Made by a program: the position numbers and the translations under genes
In this document: positions 50,503 to 58,437 of the stretch, one piece after another
How the letters are laid out: every line of letters starts with the position of its first letter
Position numbering within the stretch: the first letter of the stretch is position 1
Assembly: GCF_044197065.1 (NCBI RefSeq)
Contig: NZ_JBIQOI010000006.1
Coordinates: 1 to 64,000, forward strand
Reading direction: 5' to 3'
Origin: Kluyvera ascorbata_C
GTDB lineage: Bacteria > Pseudomonadota > Gammaproteobacteria > Enterobacterales > Enterobacteriaceae
Length of the DNA stretch: 64,000 bases
Notes under the pieces: model-generated
Database searches by the model: none
What the model saw: only the letters and a program-made list of their open reading frames with translations
What the model was told of the DNA's origin: nothing

Positions 50503-50957
50503 AGACACACATCAACCCATGTTGCTGCGGTAAGGCTGGCCATTCTTTCCGGTGAGATACGTACCGCGCTATGAATGGCGCCTGCGGCAGGGAGAACCTC
50601 GTCGTACTGTTGCAGAGAAACGTCGCAATAAACATCCAGCGGATTCTCAAGGCCAAATGGGCACACGCCACCGACGGGGTGCCCAGTAAGAATAACCACC
50701 TCATCACTGCTCAGCATGCGTGCTTTTGCGCCAAAGGTCTCTTTGAGTTTCTTGTTGTCTAAGCGGGCATCACCTTTAGCAACAACCAGAATTACACGAT
50801 CTTTCACCTTCAGAGAAAGCGTTTTGGCAATTTGTCCTGGCTCAACGCGATGAGCAGCGGCGGCAAGCGCGACGGTCGCTGTACTTTGCTCAAGCTCGAT
50901 GATGTTGATGTCGGGCGCATGCTCGGCAAAGAAATCTCTGACAGACTGCAGGCTCAT
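50499..50957 (-). CDS. YbaK/ProX-domain aminoacyl-tRNA deacylase-like protein
   Basis: Protein of 152 residues of the YbaK/EbsC family: IAKTLSLKVKDRVILVVAKGDARLDNKKLKE with the conserved Lys, then GHPVGGVCPFGL (the GXXXP-type loop) and DVSLQQYDEVLPAAGAIHSAVRIS. Members remove amino acids mis-attached to tRNA. Which tRNA this one edits cannot be told. It is convergent with bglJ, overlapping by 4 bp, and is not at this place in E. coli K-12. Confidence 0.85.
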   Translation of the reverse strand: MSLQSVRDFFAEHAPDINIIELEQSTATVALAAAAHRVEPGQIAKTLSLKVKDRVILVVAKGDARLDNKKLKETFGAKARMLSSDEVVILTGHPVGGVCPFGLENPLDVYCDVSLQQYDEVLPAAGAIHSAVRISPERMASLTAATWVDVCL

Positions 50958-51071
50958 GGTGCTCTCCTCAAAATTCGGCGAGTCACTCTGTCATAAAGCT
51001 ACCTTGGTTGTAAATAAACGGACGAAGTTGTGCAAAAATTGTTTGTTTTTTGGATCTTCTTCACAATCAAT

Positions 51072-51096
51072 GCAACCGGTTACTGTAACCGGTTGC
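51072..51096. promoter_or_regulatory. 25-bp palindrome, LacI/GalR-type operator
   Basis: GCAACCGGTTA-ctg-TAACCGGTTGC is a perfect dyad with 11-bp arms. Each arm contains AACCGGTT, itself a palindrome of the kind bound by LacI/GalR-family sugar repressors. It lies about 200 bp before the EIIC gene. Confidence 0.7.
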
Positions 51097-51297
51097 TGTT
51101 CTTCATCAGGCGATTGATACTGCAGAGGTAACTTCCTTTGTATCTATAATAAGAGCCGTGTATGAACTGTATCTATACGAACATCATCATTGCTGGTCGC
51201 AGACCCGTAACTCCTGATGCTTCACAGTATGCCCAGTTGCATTTCGGCAAAATCGTTGTTGCTGTGCTTACGTCTAAAGCCTGTCAGGAGGGCTGCT

Positions 51298-52641
51298 ATG
51301 TCTGCTAATCACGCTGCATTTAATCTGATATTTCGCTTTGTAGAAAATTACGTTAGTCCGGTTGCGGGACGCATTTCCTCTCAACGCCACGTTATGGCGA
51401 TTCGTGATGGCTTTATCTCTGCGATGCCATTCATGATTGTAGGATCGTTTTTGCTGGTTTTCGCCTATCCGCCGTTTTCTCCCGACACCACCTGGGGCTT
51501 TGCCCGGGCGTGGTTAGATCTTGCTAAAGAGTTTGAAGGCCGTATTTTGACGCCGTTCGACATGACGATGGGCATTATGTCTATCTATATCTGTGCGGCT
51601 ATCTCCTATAACCTCGGCAAACACTACGAAAAGAGCAATCAGCTCGATCCGTTCATGTGTTCAATGCTGTCTATCATGGCATTCCTGCTGGTTGCGGCGC
51701 CAAAAACCAGCGGCCATCTGCCGGTCGATAGCCTGGGGGGAACGGGGATCTTCACCGCGATCCTGGTGGCCGTTTACTGCGTGGAGATGATGCGTTTTCT
51801 GAAAGTCCGCAACATCGGGATCCGCCTGCCGGATCAGGTGCCGCCGATGATCAAAAACTCTTTCGATCTTTTGATTCCGGTACTGGTCGTGGTACTGACG
51901 CTATATCCGCTGAGCCTGTTTATCCAGAGTCAGTTCGATATGCTGATTCCACAGGCCATCATGTCCGTATTCAAACCGCTGGTTTCTGCTGCGGACTCCT
52001 TACCGGCCATTCTGCTGGCTGTACTGATTGGTCATCTGCTGTGGTTTGCAGGGATCCATGGGGCGGCCATTGTCTCCGGTATGCTGCAGATGTTCTGGCT
52101 GACCAACCTTGGTCTGAACCAGACTGCGCTGGCACAGGGGGCTCCGCTGCCGCATATCTTCATGGAAGCGTTCTGGACCTTCTTTATCGTGGTTGGGGGC
52201 TCCGGTGCAACGATGGGTCTGGTGTTCTGCTATCTGCGTAGCCGTTCAGCACACCTGCGTTCTATTGGCCGTCTGAGCGTGGTGCCAAGCCTGTTCAACA
52301 TTAACGAGCCGGTTATTTTTGGTACCCCAATCGTAATGAACCCAGTGTTCTTCATTCCGTTCCTGCTGGCACCGATGGTCAACGCCATCCTGGCGTGGGC
52401 GGCGATGAAGCTGGATCTGATTGGGCGTGTGATTTCCGTCGTGCCGTGGACGGCCCCCGCACCGATCGGTGGTGCGTGGGCATTAGGTTGGGACTTCCGT
52501 GCAGCGATTCTGGTTGTGCTGTTGGCCTGCGTTTCTGCGGTAATCTACTATCCGTTCTTCAAAGTGTATGAAAAACAGTTGTTAGAACAGGAAAATGAAG
52601 AAGCGCAGCGTGCGGCTGAAGAGAGTGAGCAAGCGGCTTAA
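51298..52641 (+). CDS. PTS EIIC component, cellobiose/diacetylchitobiose type, orphan
   Basis: Membrane protein of 447 residues with about ten helices of the lactose/cellobiose EIIC family. Diagnostic features are AIRDGFISAMPFMIVGS near the N-terminus, HLLWFAGIHGAAIVSGM and SLFNINEPVIFGTPIVMNPVFFIPF, the substrate-binding loop with the conserved Glu. The ATG at 51298 has AGGAGG 6 bases upstream. There is no EIIA, EIIB, glycosidase or regulator nearby, so it must borrow partners from another system or transport without them. A charged C-terminal tail (QENEEAQRAAEESEQ) is unusual. Confidence 0.9.
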   Translation: MSANHAAFNLIFRFVENYVSPVAGRISSQRHVMAIRDGFISAMPFMIVGSFLLVFAYPPFSPDTTWGFARAWLDLAKEFEGRILTPFDMTMGIMSIYICAAISYNLGKHYEKSNQLDPFMCSMLSIMAFLLVAAPKTSGHLPVDSLGGTGIFTAILVAVYCVEMMRFLKVRNIGIRLPDQVPPMIKNSFDLLIPVLVVVLTLYPLSLFIQSQFDMLIPQAIMSVFKPLVSAADSLPAILLAVLIGHLLWFAGIHGAAIVSGMLQMFWLTNLGLNQTALAQGAPLPHIFMEAFWTFFIVVGGSGATMGLVFCYLRSRSAHLRSIGRLSVVPSLFNINEPVIFGTPIVMNPVFFIPFLLAPMVNAILAWAAMKLDLIGRVISVVPWTAPAPIGGAWALGWDFRAAILVVLLACVSAVIYYPFFKVYEKQLLEQENEEAQRAAEESEQAA

Positions 52642-52655
52642 GACAGTAAAAAAAT

Positions 52656-52675
52656 AACGGGGCGAAAGCCCCGTT
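52656..52675. terminator. Bidirectional terminator between EIIC and fhuF
   Basis: AACGGGGC-gaaa-GCCCCGTT, flanked by an A run on the left and TGTTTATTT on the right, serves both converging genes. Confidence 0.92.
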
Positions 52676-52677
52676 GT

Positions 52678-53466
52678 TTATTTCAGCGTGCAGTCACCGC
52701 ACTGTTGAACGTCCGGGAGACGGTAACGCTGGCAGCAGGTACGACGTACCAGAAGCCCGTCACGTAATACGACGGTGCGCCATAAAGGGTTGTCCTGACC
52801 ATCACCCAGCGTTTTGGCGAAGAAGCAGCGTTGGCGTAACGCGTTAACCTGCTCTTCACCTAACAACGTTTTCATTTCACCGAGATACCAATTAATCAGA
52901 TACCCGGTATTGCTCCAGATGAGCTTGCCGTTAATTTCTCCCGTGGCTTCCAGCGCCTGGATTACCGGCATTAATGCCTGAATGACCAAGTCATCCATGC
53001 GGTCGATGGCCGGTTTCTGGCTGACGCGCAGGTCGGGTTCAACGTCGATCCAGAAGCAGGCTGCACGGCCCGTTTCGTGAAACTCAACGTGGAAGTTGTC
53101 AGGGCTAAGCGAGAGGGCTGACTTTTCTGTCAGCAGAGCGAGCATTAAAGGCGGTACCAGCAGACCGATATACCACTGAGCCCAGAGGGAAATCAGCGGT
53201 TTATTTTCTCGTGGCTGCGTCGGTTGATTGCGATAAATATGGTCGGAATACACCGCCAGCAACGAACTTAACTCCGTTGGCTTAGCCCATTCATTGAGCG
53301 TTCTGGCACAATCAGGTGCCGTTTCATCCAGGCGGAACAGTTCCAGCAAATGCGGTCGCAGTTCAGTTATTTTGGCGCGCACCGACTCGGCGAACGTGCT
53401 TTCCTTTACAGGAAGCGGCGTGCGCCAGATAAGGTCATCAGCGATCGGTGCGGAACGATAGGCCAT
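52678..53466 (-). CDS. fhuF: FhuF, ferric siderophore reductase
   Basis: Protein of 262 residues, same as E. coli FhuF. The unusual C-terminal [2Fe-2S] ligand set C-C-x10-C-x2-C is visible in RRTCCQRYRLPDVQQCGDC. It reduces hydroxamate-bound iron in the cytosol. A Fur box lies just upstream of the start. Confidence 0.95.
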   Translation of the reverse strand: MAYRSAPIADDLIWRTPLPVKESTFAESVRAKITELRPHLLELFRLDETAPDCARTLNEWAKPTELSSLLAVYSDHIYRNQPTQPRENKPLISLWAQWYIGLLVPPLMLALLTEKSALSLSPDNFHVEFHETGRAACFWIDVEPDLRVSQKPAIDRMDDLVIQALMPVIQALEATGEINGKLIWSNTGYLINWYLGEMKTLLGEEQVNALRQRCFFAKTLGDGQDNPLWRTVVLRDGLLVRRTCCQRYRLPDVQQCGDCTLK

Positions 53467-53491
53467 AGATAAGCTAGTTTTAAATCTAAAT

Positions 53492-53510
53492 GATAATGAT
53501 TAGCAATCCT
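53492..53510. promoter_or_regulatory. Fur box of fhuF
   Basis: GATAATGATTAGCAATCCT matches the 19-bp Fur consensus at 13 positions, with a perfect first GATAATGAT, 26 bp upstream of the fhuF start. Confidence 0.7.
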
Positions 53511-53520
53511 AGCTATAGAT

Positions 53521-53561
53521 AAAAGCAAGCGCAAGAAGTTTGTCTCTTGCGCCTGCTTTTT
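53521..53561 (-). terminator. Terminator of the diguanylate cyclase gene
   Basis: A 16-bp stem with one mismatch (aaaagcaagcgcaaga / tcttgcgcctgctttt) and an 8-base loop, ending in TTTTATC on the minus strand directly after the GGDEF gene. Confidence 0.88.
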
Positions 53562-53567
53562 GTGAAC

Positions 53568-54632
53568 TTAAACGGCGGGAGCCTGCTCGTAGGTCAGGAT
53601 GTTGTTGCGACCCATGTTCTTCGCCTCATACAGCGCTTTATCCGCTCTCTGCATGGCCAGTTCGATATTGCTATCTTCCAGAGGCGCGACCCCGATGCTG
53701 ATGGTGACGTGGGTGGCGACGCTTGCGTTAAACATGTGTGGAATACGGAGATCGTACACCTGCTGGCGGATGCGCTCAGCGGTCTGCATGGCGGTATCAA
53801 CATCACAATGCGGCAGAACAACCATAAACTCTTCGCCGCCAAAGCGCGTCACAATATCCCTTGAGCGAACGGCGTTACGAATAGCCGCTGAAACGCGCAT
53901 CAGAGCCTGGTCACCCATCATATGGCCATAGTGATCGTTGTAGGCCTTGAAGTGGTCGATATCCAGCAACAGAACGGAGTGTTGCGCTTTCCCGATAGAC
54001 ATCAGCGAGTCCAGGCGGAACTGGAACCCACGCCGGTTATAGAGCCCAGTAAGCGGGTCGAGCATGCTCAGGCCATTCAGGGTCTCCCGTTCTTCCAGCA
54101 GTTTATACATCAATCCCTGGGCAAACTTATCGTTTCGTCGCTGAATAACGTGCTGAATAGCAATACCTATTAATGGTAGTGCCATACAGTAGGCCATTCT
54201 CCACCATTCATTTGTTGGACTCGTTATCAGGCAAACAATAAATGTCGGCAACGAATGTAGGGTGAAAGCAACGATATTATTTGAAAAAGCAATCGTTCCG
54301 ACAAATAGCACGCTAAATAGCGCAACCATTTGAAAATTGTCATTTGGTAAAGCGAGCACCAAAGTTTTACTTAAAATATGCCAGCCCCACAGGCAGCCGA
54401 ATATAACCGAAATTATTGGTAGATTTGGCCGGATACTGGCATATCGCCAGTTCCACGCTAGCAGCACGCAGCTGCCCACCGCTATCAGCATTGCGGGTAG
54501 AGGAAAAATATTAACGTCATAAATCGGGCTGAAGACGGACAGCGTCGATGAGACCAGATTCAAAAACAAAAATAGCCGGAACGTTAGCTGATATTTTTGC
54601 GCACGCAGGGTGCGCCAGGATTGTACAGTCAT
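53568..54632 (-). CDS. Diguanylate cyclase with N-terminal membrane sensor
   Basis: Protein of 354 residues. About six membrane helices (about 20-165) are followed by a GGDEF domain (about 190-350) with active-site GGEEF and the inhibitory I-site RSRD five residues before it. LDPLTGLYNRRGF and ADKALYEAKNMGRN are canonical. It should make c-di-GMP and be feedback-inhibited. It is inserted between fhuF and yjjZ, which are neighbours in E. coli K-12, and lies between two Fur boxes. The membrane domain is not one I can name. Confidence 0.9.
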   Translation of the reverse strand: MTVQSWRTLRAQKYQLTFRLFLFLNLVSSTLSVFSPIYDVNIFPLPAMLIAVGSCVLLAWNWRYASIRPNLPIISVIFGCLWGWHILSKTLVLALPNDNFQMVALFSVLFVGTIAFSNNIVAFTLHSLPTFIVCLITSPTNEWWRMAYCMALPLIGIAIQHVIQRRNDKFAQGLMYKLLEERETLNGLSMLDPLTGLYNRRGFQFRLDSLMSIGKAQHSVLLLDIDHFKAYNDHYGHMMGDQALMRVSAAIRNAVRSRDIVTRFGGEEFMVVLPHCDVDTAMQTAERIRQQVYDLRIPHMFNASVATHVTISIGVAPLEDSNIELAMQRADKALYEAKNMGRNNILTYEQAPAV

Positions 54633-54825
54633 TGTTGAATGTTGTAGTCAGCCTTTAATATATAAGTAAGTGCATCAAAAACAAGAATAAAGCATGGGTA
54701 AAAGAGCGCGAATTCTTTATATTAGACATGATATTTTTGTACACGTTATCACCATACAATATACATGTCATTAATGATTATGAAACCTTAGCTTATCAGC
54801 AGACAAATAACAAAAAATAGCATAT

Positions 54826-54844
54826 GATATTGGTAATCATTATC
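54826..54844. promoter_or_regulatory. Strong Fur box of yjjZ
   Basis: GATATTGGTAATCATTATC matches the Fur consensus at 17 of 19 positions and overlaps the likely -10 region of yjjZ. Confidence 0.85.
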
Positions 54845-54862
54845 ATTTAGATGGACGCTATC

Positions 54863-55102
54863 ATGTTGCAAAGAACGCTAGGCAGTGGCTGGGGAGTACT
54901 GATTTCGGGAGGAGCGATCGCTATCCTCAGCACGATGGGACTATCGGTTGATGTCTGGCGTGGGATGATCGTGTGCGGGCTGCTGCTGAGCGGAGCGATG
55001 ATCTGGCATCGTCGTTTGCGACATTTTGTACTGCTGCCATCATGCATTGCATTTGTTGGCGGTCTTGTACTGATAACAATGAATTTGAAACTAATGGGAT
55101 GA
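54863..55102 (+). CDS. yjjZ: YjjZ, DUF1435 membrane protein
   Basis: Small protein of 79 residues from MLQRTLGSGWG, with three hydrophobic segments and LRHFVLLPSCIAF as in E. coli YjjZ. An ATG four codons earlier (54851) lies only 6 bp from the Fur box and is less likely. Iron-regulated small membrane protein of unknown role. Confidence 0.88.
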   Translation: MLQRTLGSGWGVLISGGAIAILSTMGLSVDVWRGMIVCGLLLSGAMIWHRRLRHFVLLPSCIAFVGGLVLITMNLKLMG

Positions 55103-55140
55103 ATACAGGAGAGTAAAACTCAGAGAGGGAACGAGGAGTC

Positions 55141-55226
55141 TGGTGCGAGGGGGGGGACTCGAACCCCCACATCCTAAGGACACTAACACCTGAAGCTAGC
55201 GCGTCTACCAATTCCGCCACCTTCGC
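55141..55226 (-). tRNA. leuQ: tRNA-Leu (CAG), third of three
   Basis: Cloverleaf of 86 bases including the encoded CCA (TGG at 55141-55143 on the plus strand). Acceptor stem GCGAAGG / CCTTCGC-type, anticodon loop CTTCAGG with anticodon CAG, and the long variable arm of class II tRNA. It corresponds to E. coli leuV-leuP-leuQ. Confidence 0.95.
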
Positions 55227-55262
55227 ACAGATTATCTCGTTTCTTTTGTTATATCGCTTCGT

Positions 55263-55348
55263 TGGTGCGAGGGGGGGGACTCGAACCCCCACATCCTAAG
55301 GACACTAACACCTGAAGCTAGCGCGTCTACCAATTCCGCCACCTTCGC
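55263..55348 (-). tRNA. leuP: tRNA-Leu (CAG), second of three
   Basis: Identical to the copy at 55141-55226. The spacer between them is 36 bp, so the three are one transcript. Confidence 0.95.
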
Positions 55349-55375
55349 ACACTGCGAACGATATAACGTGGTTTA

Positions 55376-55461
55376 TGGTGCGAGGGGGGGGACTCGAACC
55401 CCCACATCCAAAGGACACTAACACCTGAAGCTAGCGCGTCTACCAATTCCGCCACCTTCGC
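55376..55461 (-). tRNA. leuV: tRNA-Leu (CAG), first of three
   Basis: Same anticodon and length; it differs from the other two by one base in the variable arm (CCTTTGG instead of CCTTAGG, minus strand). It is promoter-proximal. Confidence 0.95.
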
Positions 55462-55504
55462 ATACCATTGACTCTTTATGAAAGAATCATTACCACGGGG
55501 GCGA

Positions 55505-55532
55505 ATTCTAGAGATTTTACGCTGGGCGTCAA
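55505..55532 (-). promoter_or_regulatory. Stringent-type promoter of the tRNA-Leu operon
   Basis: On the minus strand TTGACG (55532-55527), a 16-bp spacer and TAGAAT (55510-55505) are followed by a GC-rich discriminator (TCGCCCCCG), as in growth-rate controlled tRNA and rRNA promoters. Confidence 0.85.
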
Positions 55533-55599
55533 TAGTTAATTATCGAACTCGGCGCGATTGCCGAAAAAAAAGGCGTTTCTTCGGCTATAAGGGGACAAT

Positions 55600-55680
55600 G
55601 TAGGCCGGATAAGCGATAGCGCCATCCGGCGCTGCTCGGCGCCACGCCGGATGACGGCGTAAACGCCGTATCCAGCCTAC
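55600..55680. repeat. REP pair between the tRNA promoter and rsmC
   Basis: gtaggccggataagcg...gccatccggc and cgccggatgacggcg...cgccgtatccagcctac in opposite orientation. Confidence 0.8.
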
Positions 55681-55686
55681 ATCTGA

Positions 55687-56718
55687 TTAGGCTTTTTTAG
55701 CCTGACGGGTCAAAACGGTGCGGTACACTTTAAAACGGCCAGTCTGGGCAATCACTTCGTGGAAACCGAACATCTCGTCCAGCACCGCCGGATACGGCAG
55801 GAAGGCGTTCGCCACAATACGCAGCTCGCCGCCGCTGTTCAGGTGACGAACCGCGCCGCGGATCAGCGTTTGTGCGGCATCCAGGCTGGTTTGCATCCCA
55901 TCATGGAACGGTGGGTTGGAGATAATCATGTCGAAGCGACCGTTAATCTCAGAGAAGACGTTACTGGCGATGACTTCACCTTCAAAGCCGTTAGCCGCAA
56001 GCGTTGCACGGCTGGCTTCAACGGCTGAAGCGCCTACGTCACACAGCGTCAGACGTACTTTAGGTGAATGGCTGGCAAGAGTTGCTGCCAGAACACCTGC
56101 GCCACAGCCGACGTCCAGCACTTTGCCTTTGGTATGTGGGGTAAGGGTAGAAAGCAGCAGCTGGCTACCCACATCAAGACCGTCGCGGCTGAATACGCCA
56201 GGCAGGGTTTTGATGGTCAGATTATCCAACTGGTATTCGTCCCAGAAGCTTTCGGCATCGAAGGATGGCTGTTTTTCCAGGCGACCGTGATACAGGCCGC
56301 AGCGACGTGCGCTGTCGACTTTATTCAGCGGGGCGTATTCGGCCAGCATCTGCTCGGCGCTACGCACGCCGCTGCGGTTTTCGCCGATAACGAAAATATC
56401 GGTACCCACCGGCATCAGAGACAGAATGTTCATCAGTTGGAACTGTGCTTCCGGCTTATTTTTCGGCCAGTAGTAAATCAGGGTGTCGCAATCCGCAACG
56501 TCCTCAGCCTGAGCGACCAGGCTAAAACGAACGTTGTCGCCCATCTGGCGGTTCAGTACCTGCCAGTGGTGAAACTGTTGGGTATGCGCACGGCTTGCCG
56601 CGGTATCCAGACGTGCGGGCAGGTCATCCTGCAGATCGCCGGCAAAGAAAATACGGCTCTGTTCGAAATCATCACTGTGGCGCAGCAAGACTTCACTTGC
56701 CGGGGTAAAAGCAGACAT
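55687..56718 (-). CDS. rsmC: RsmC, 16S rRNA G1207 methyltransferase
   Basis: Protein of 343 residues like E. coli RsmC. The N-terminal half is a degenerate methyltransferase domain; the C-terminal half has the SAM loop DVGCGAGVLAATLA and the catalytic SNPPFHDG motif for guanine N2 methylation. Divergent from holD. Confidence 0.95.
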   Translation of the reverse strand: MSAFTPASEVLLRHSDDFEQSRIFFAGDLQDDLPARLDTAASRAHTQQFHHWQVLNRQMGDNVRFSLVAQAEDVADCDTLIYYWPKNKPEAQFQLMNILSLMPVGTDIFVIGENRSGVRSAEQMLAEYAPLNKVDSARRCGLYHGRLEKQPSFDAESFWDEYQLDNLTIKTLPGVFSRDGLDVGSQLLLSTLTPHTKGKVLDVGCGAGVLAATLASHSPKVRLTLCDVGASAVEASRATLAANGFEGEVIASNVFSEINGRFDMIISNPPFHDGMQTSLDAAQTLIRGAVRHLNSGGELRIVANAFLPYPAVLDEMFGFHEVIAQTGRFKVYRTVLTRQAKKA

Positions 56719-56820
56719 GAATTAATCCTCAATAAACTTAGGCGGGGATTATAGTGTGTAATTGGCGCAGTTTCGATGAATTTGCTATATTTGCGCCCTT
56801 GATAGACAGGAGCGTTTCAC

Positions 56821-57234
56821 ATGACATCCCGGCGAGACTGGCAATTACAACAGTTGGGTATCACCCAATGGGCATTACGTCGCCCCGGGGCACTGCAGGG
56901 TGAAATTGCGATTACGCTTCCGCCGCATGTAAAACTGGTGATGGTGGCCGAGACGTTACCGCCGCTCTCCGAGCCGCTGATTAGCGATATTCTCCGCGCG
57001 CTGCGCCTCACCCCGGATCAGGTTTTACCGCTGACGCCGGACCGCGTCGCCATGCTGCCCCAGGACAGTCGCTGTCACTGCTGGCGTCTTGGTAACGACA
57101 CGCCTGTCGCGCTAGAAGGCGCGGTGATTTCGACACCGCCGTTTAATGAACTGCAAGCCAGCGCGCCAGCGCGTGCTGCACTTTGGCAACAAATTTGCGC
57201 CCATGAACACGATTTCTACCCTCAGCACGACTGA
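56821..57234 (+). CDS. holD: HolD, DNA polymerase III psi subunit
   Basis: Protein of 137 residues starting MTSRRDWQLQQLGITQWALRRPG, same length as E. coli HolD. It links the clamp loader to chi and SSB. Its 3' end overlaps rimI by 32 bp. Confidence 0.94.
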   Translation: MTSRRDWQLQQLGITQWALRRPGALQGEIAITLPPHVKLVMVAETLPPLSEPLISDILRALRLTPDQVLPLTPDRVAMLPQDSRCHCWRLGNDTPVALEGAVISTPPFNELQASAPARAALWQQICAHEHDFYPQHD

Positions 57235-57649
57235 TTTACCCCGCGCCTTTCAAATTGAAACGCGCGCGCATGCGTTTCCCTGGAGTGAAAAAACCTTTGC
57301 CAGCAATCAGGGTGAACGCTATCTGAACCTCCAGATGTCAGTCGACGGGGAGATGGCCGCATTCGCCATTACTCAGGTTGTGCTGGATGAAGCGACGCTG
57401 TTCAACATTGCTGTCGACCCCGCATATCAGCGTCGTGGTCTGGGGCGTGAGCTGCTGAAACATCTTATTGATGCCCTGGAAGCGGCTGGCGTGGTGACGC
57501 TGTGGCTGGAAGTTCGTGCTTCGAACCACGCGGCCATCGCGCTGTATGAAAGCTTAGGCTTCAATGAAGCGACCATTCGTCGCAACTATTACCCCACGGC
57601 GGAAGGCCGTGAGGACGCCATCATTATGGCGCTGCCCATTAGTATGTAA
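57203..57649 (+). CDS. rimI: RimI, N-alpha-acetyltransferase of ribosomal protein bS18
   Basis: GNAT enzyme of 148 residues. Acetyl-CoA motif VDPAYQRRGLGRELLKHL and the substrate-side RRNYYP. The start MNTIST matches E. coli and lies inside holD; the earlier in-frame ATG (57146) is not used in relatives. Confidence 0.94.
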   Translation: MNTISTLSTTDLPRAFQIETRAHAFPWSEKTFASNQGERYLNLQMSVDGEMAAFAITQVVLDEATLFNIAVDPAYQRRGLGRELLKHLIDALEAAGVVTLWLEVRASNHAAIALYESLGFNEATIRRNYYPTAEGREDAIIMALPISM

Positions 57650-57663
57650 GACAAGGTGAAAAG

Positions 57664-58344
57664 ATGAAGAAGTGGGACTGGATTTTCTTCGATGCCGACG
57701 AAACGCTGTTTACGTTTGACTCGTTTAGCGGCTTACAGCGGATGTTTCTCGACTATAGCGTGACCTTTACCGCGGAAGATTTCCAGGACTACCAGGCGGT
57801 CAATAAGCCGCTGTGGGTTGACTATCAGAATGGCGCGATTACCTCGCTGCAGCTTCAGCATCAGCGTTTTACCAGTTGGGCGGAGCGTCTGAACGTGCAC
57901 CCCGGCGACCTGAATGACGCCTTTATGAACGCGATGGCGGAAATCTGCGCCCCGCTGCCGGGCGCGGTTTCGCTGCTGAACGCCCTAAAGGGCAAGGTGA
58001 AGATGGGCATCATCACCAACGGCTTTACGTCACTTCAGCAAATTCGCCTGGAGCGTACCGGGCTTCGCGAACACTTTGATCTTCTGATTATTTCTGAAGA
58101 AGTGGGCGTGGCAAAACCGGATCGTAGGATCTTTGACTATGCCCTGGAACAAGCCGGCAATCCGGACCGTTCCCGCGTGCTGATGGTTGGCGATACCGCC
58201 GAGTCCGATATTCGCGGTGGGATGAACGCCGAGTGGGCAACCTGCTGGCTGAACGCGCATCAGCGTCCGCTGCCGGAAGGCATTACGCCTGACTGGACGG
58301 TGACCTCATTGCCTGAACTGGAGTTACTCCTGTGTAAACAGTGA
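57664..58344 (+). CDS. yjjG: YjjG, HAD-type pyrimidine nucleotidase
   Basis: Protein of 226 residues. HAD motif I DADET (D10, D12), motif II ITNG, motif III around KPDRRIF and motif IV VGDTAESDI. E. coli YjjG removes phosphate from dUMP, dTMP and non-canonical pyrimidine nucleotides, protecting against their incorporation. Follows rimI by 14 bp, same operon. Confidence 0.94.
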   Translation: MKKWDWIFFDADETLFTFDSFSGLQRMFLDYSVTFTAEDFQDYQAVNKPLWVDYQNGAITSLQLQHQRFTSWAERLNVHPGDLNDAFMNAMAEICAPLPGAVSLLNALKGKVKMGIITNGFTSLQQIRLERTGLREHFDLLIISEEVGVAKPDRRIFDYALEQAGNPDRSRVLMVGDTAESDIRGGMNAEWATCWLNAHQRPLPEGITPDWTVTSLPELELLLCKQ

Positions 58345-58437
58345 TTGCCAGCCCCCCTTTGATGGGTAAAATAGCCGCAATTTTTTCGTATTCAACCTGC
58401 GCGGTGCGAAGCCGTGCTTACTCAAGAAGATTGAATT

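Noticed and set aside
55141..55461. Three regularly spaced near-identical repeats that could suggest a CRISPR array
   Set aside because: Each unit folds as a complete tRNA-Leu(CAG) with encoded CCA; units are 86 bp with short non-unique spacers and there are no cas genes.
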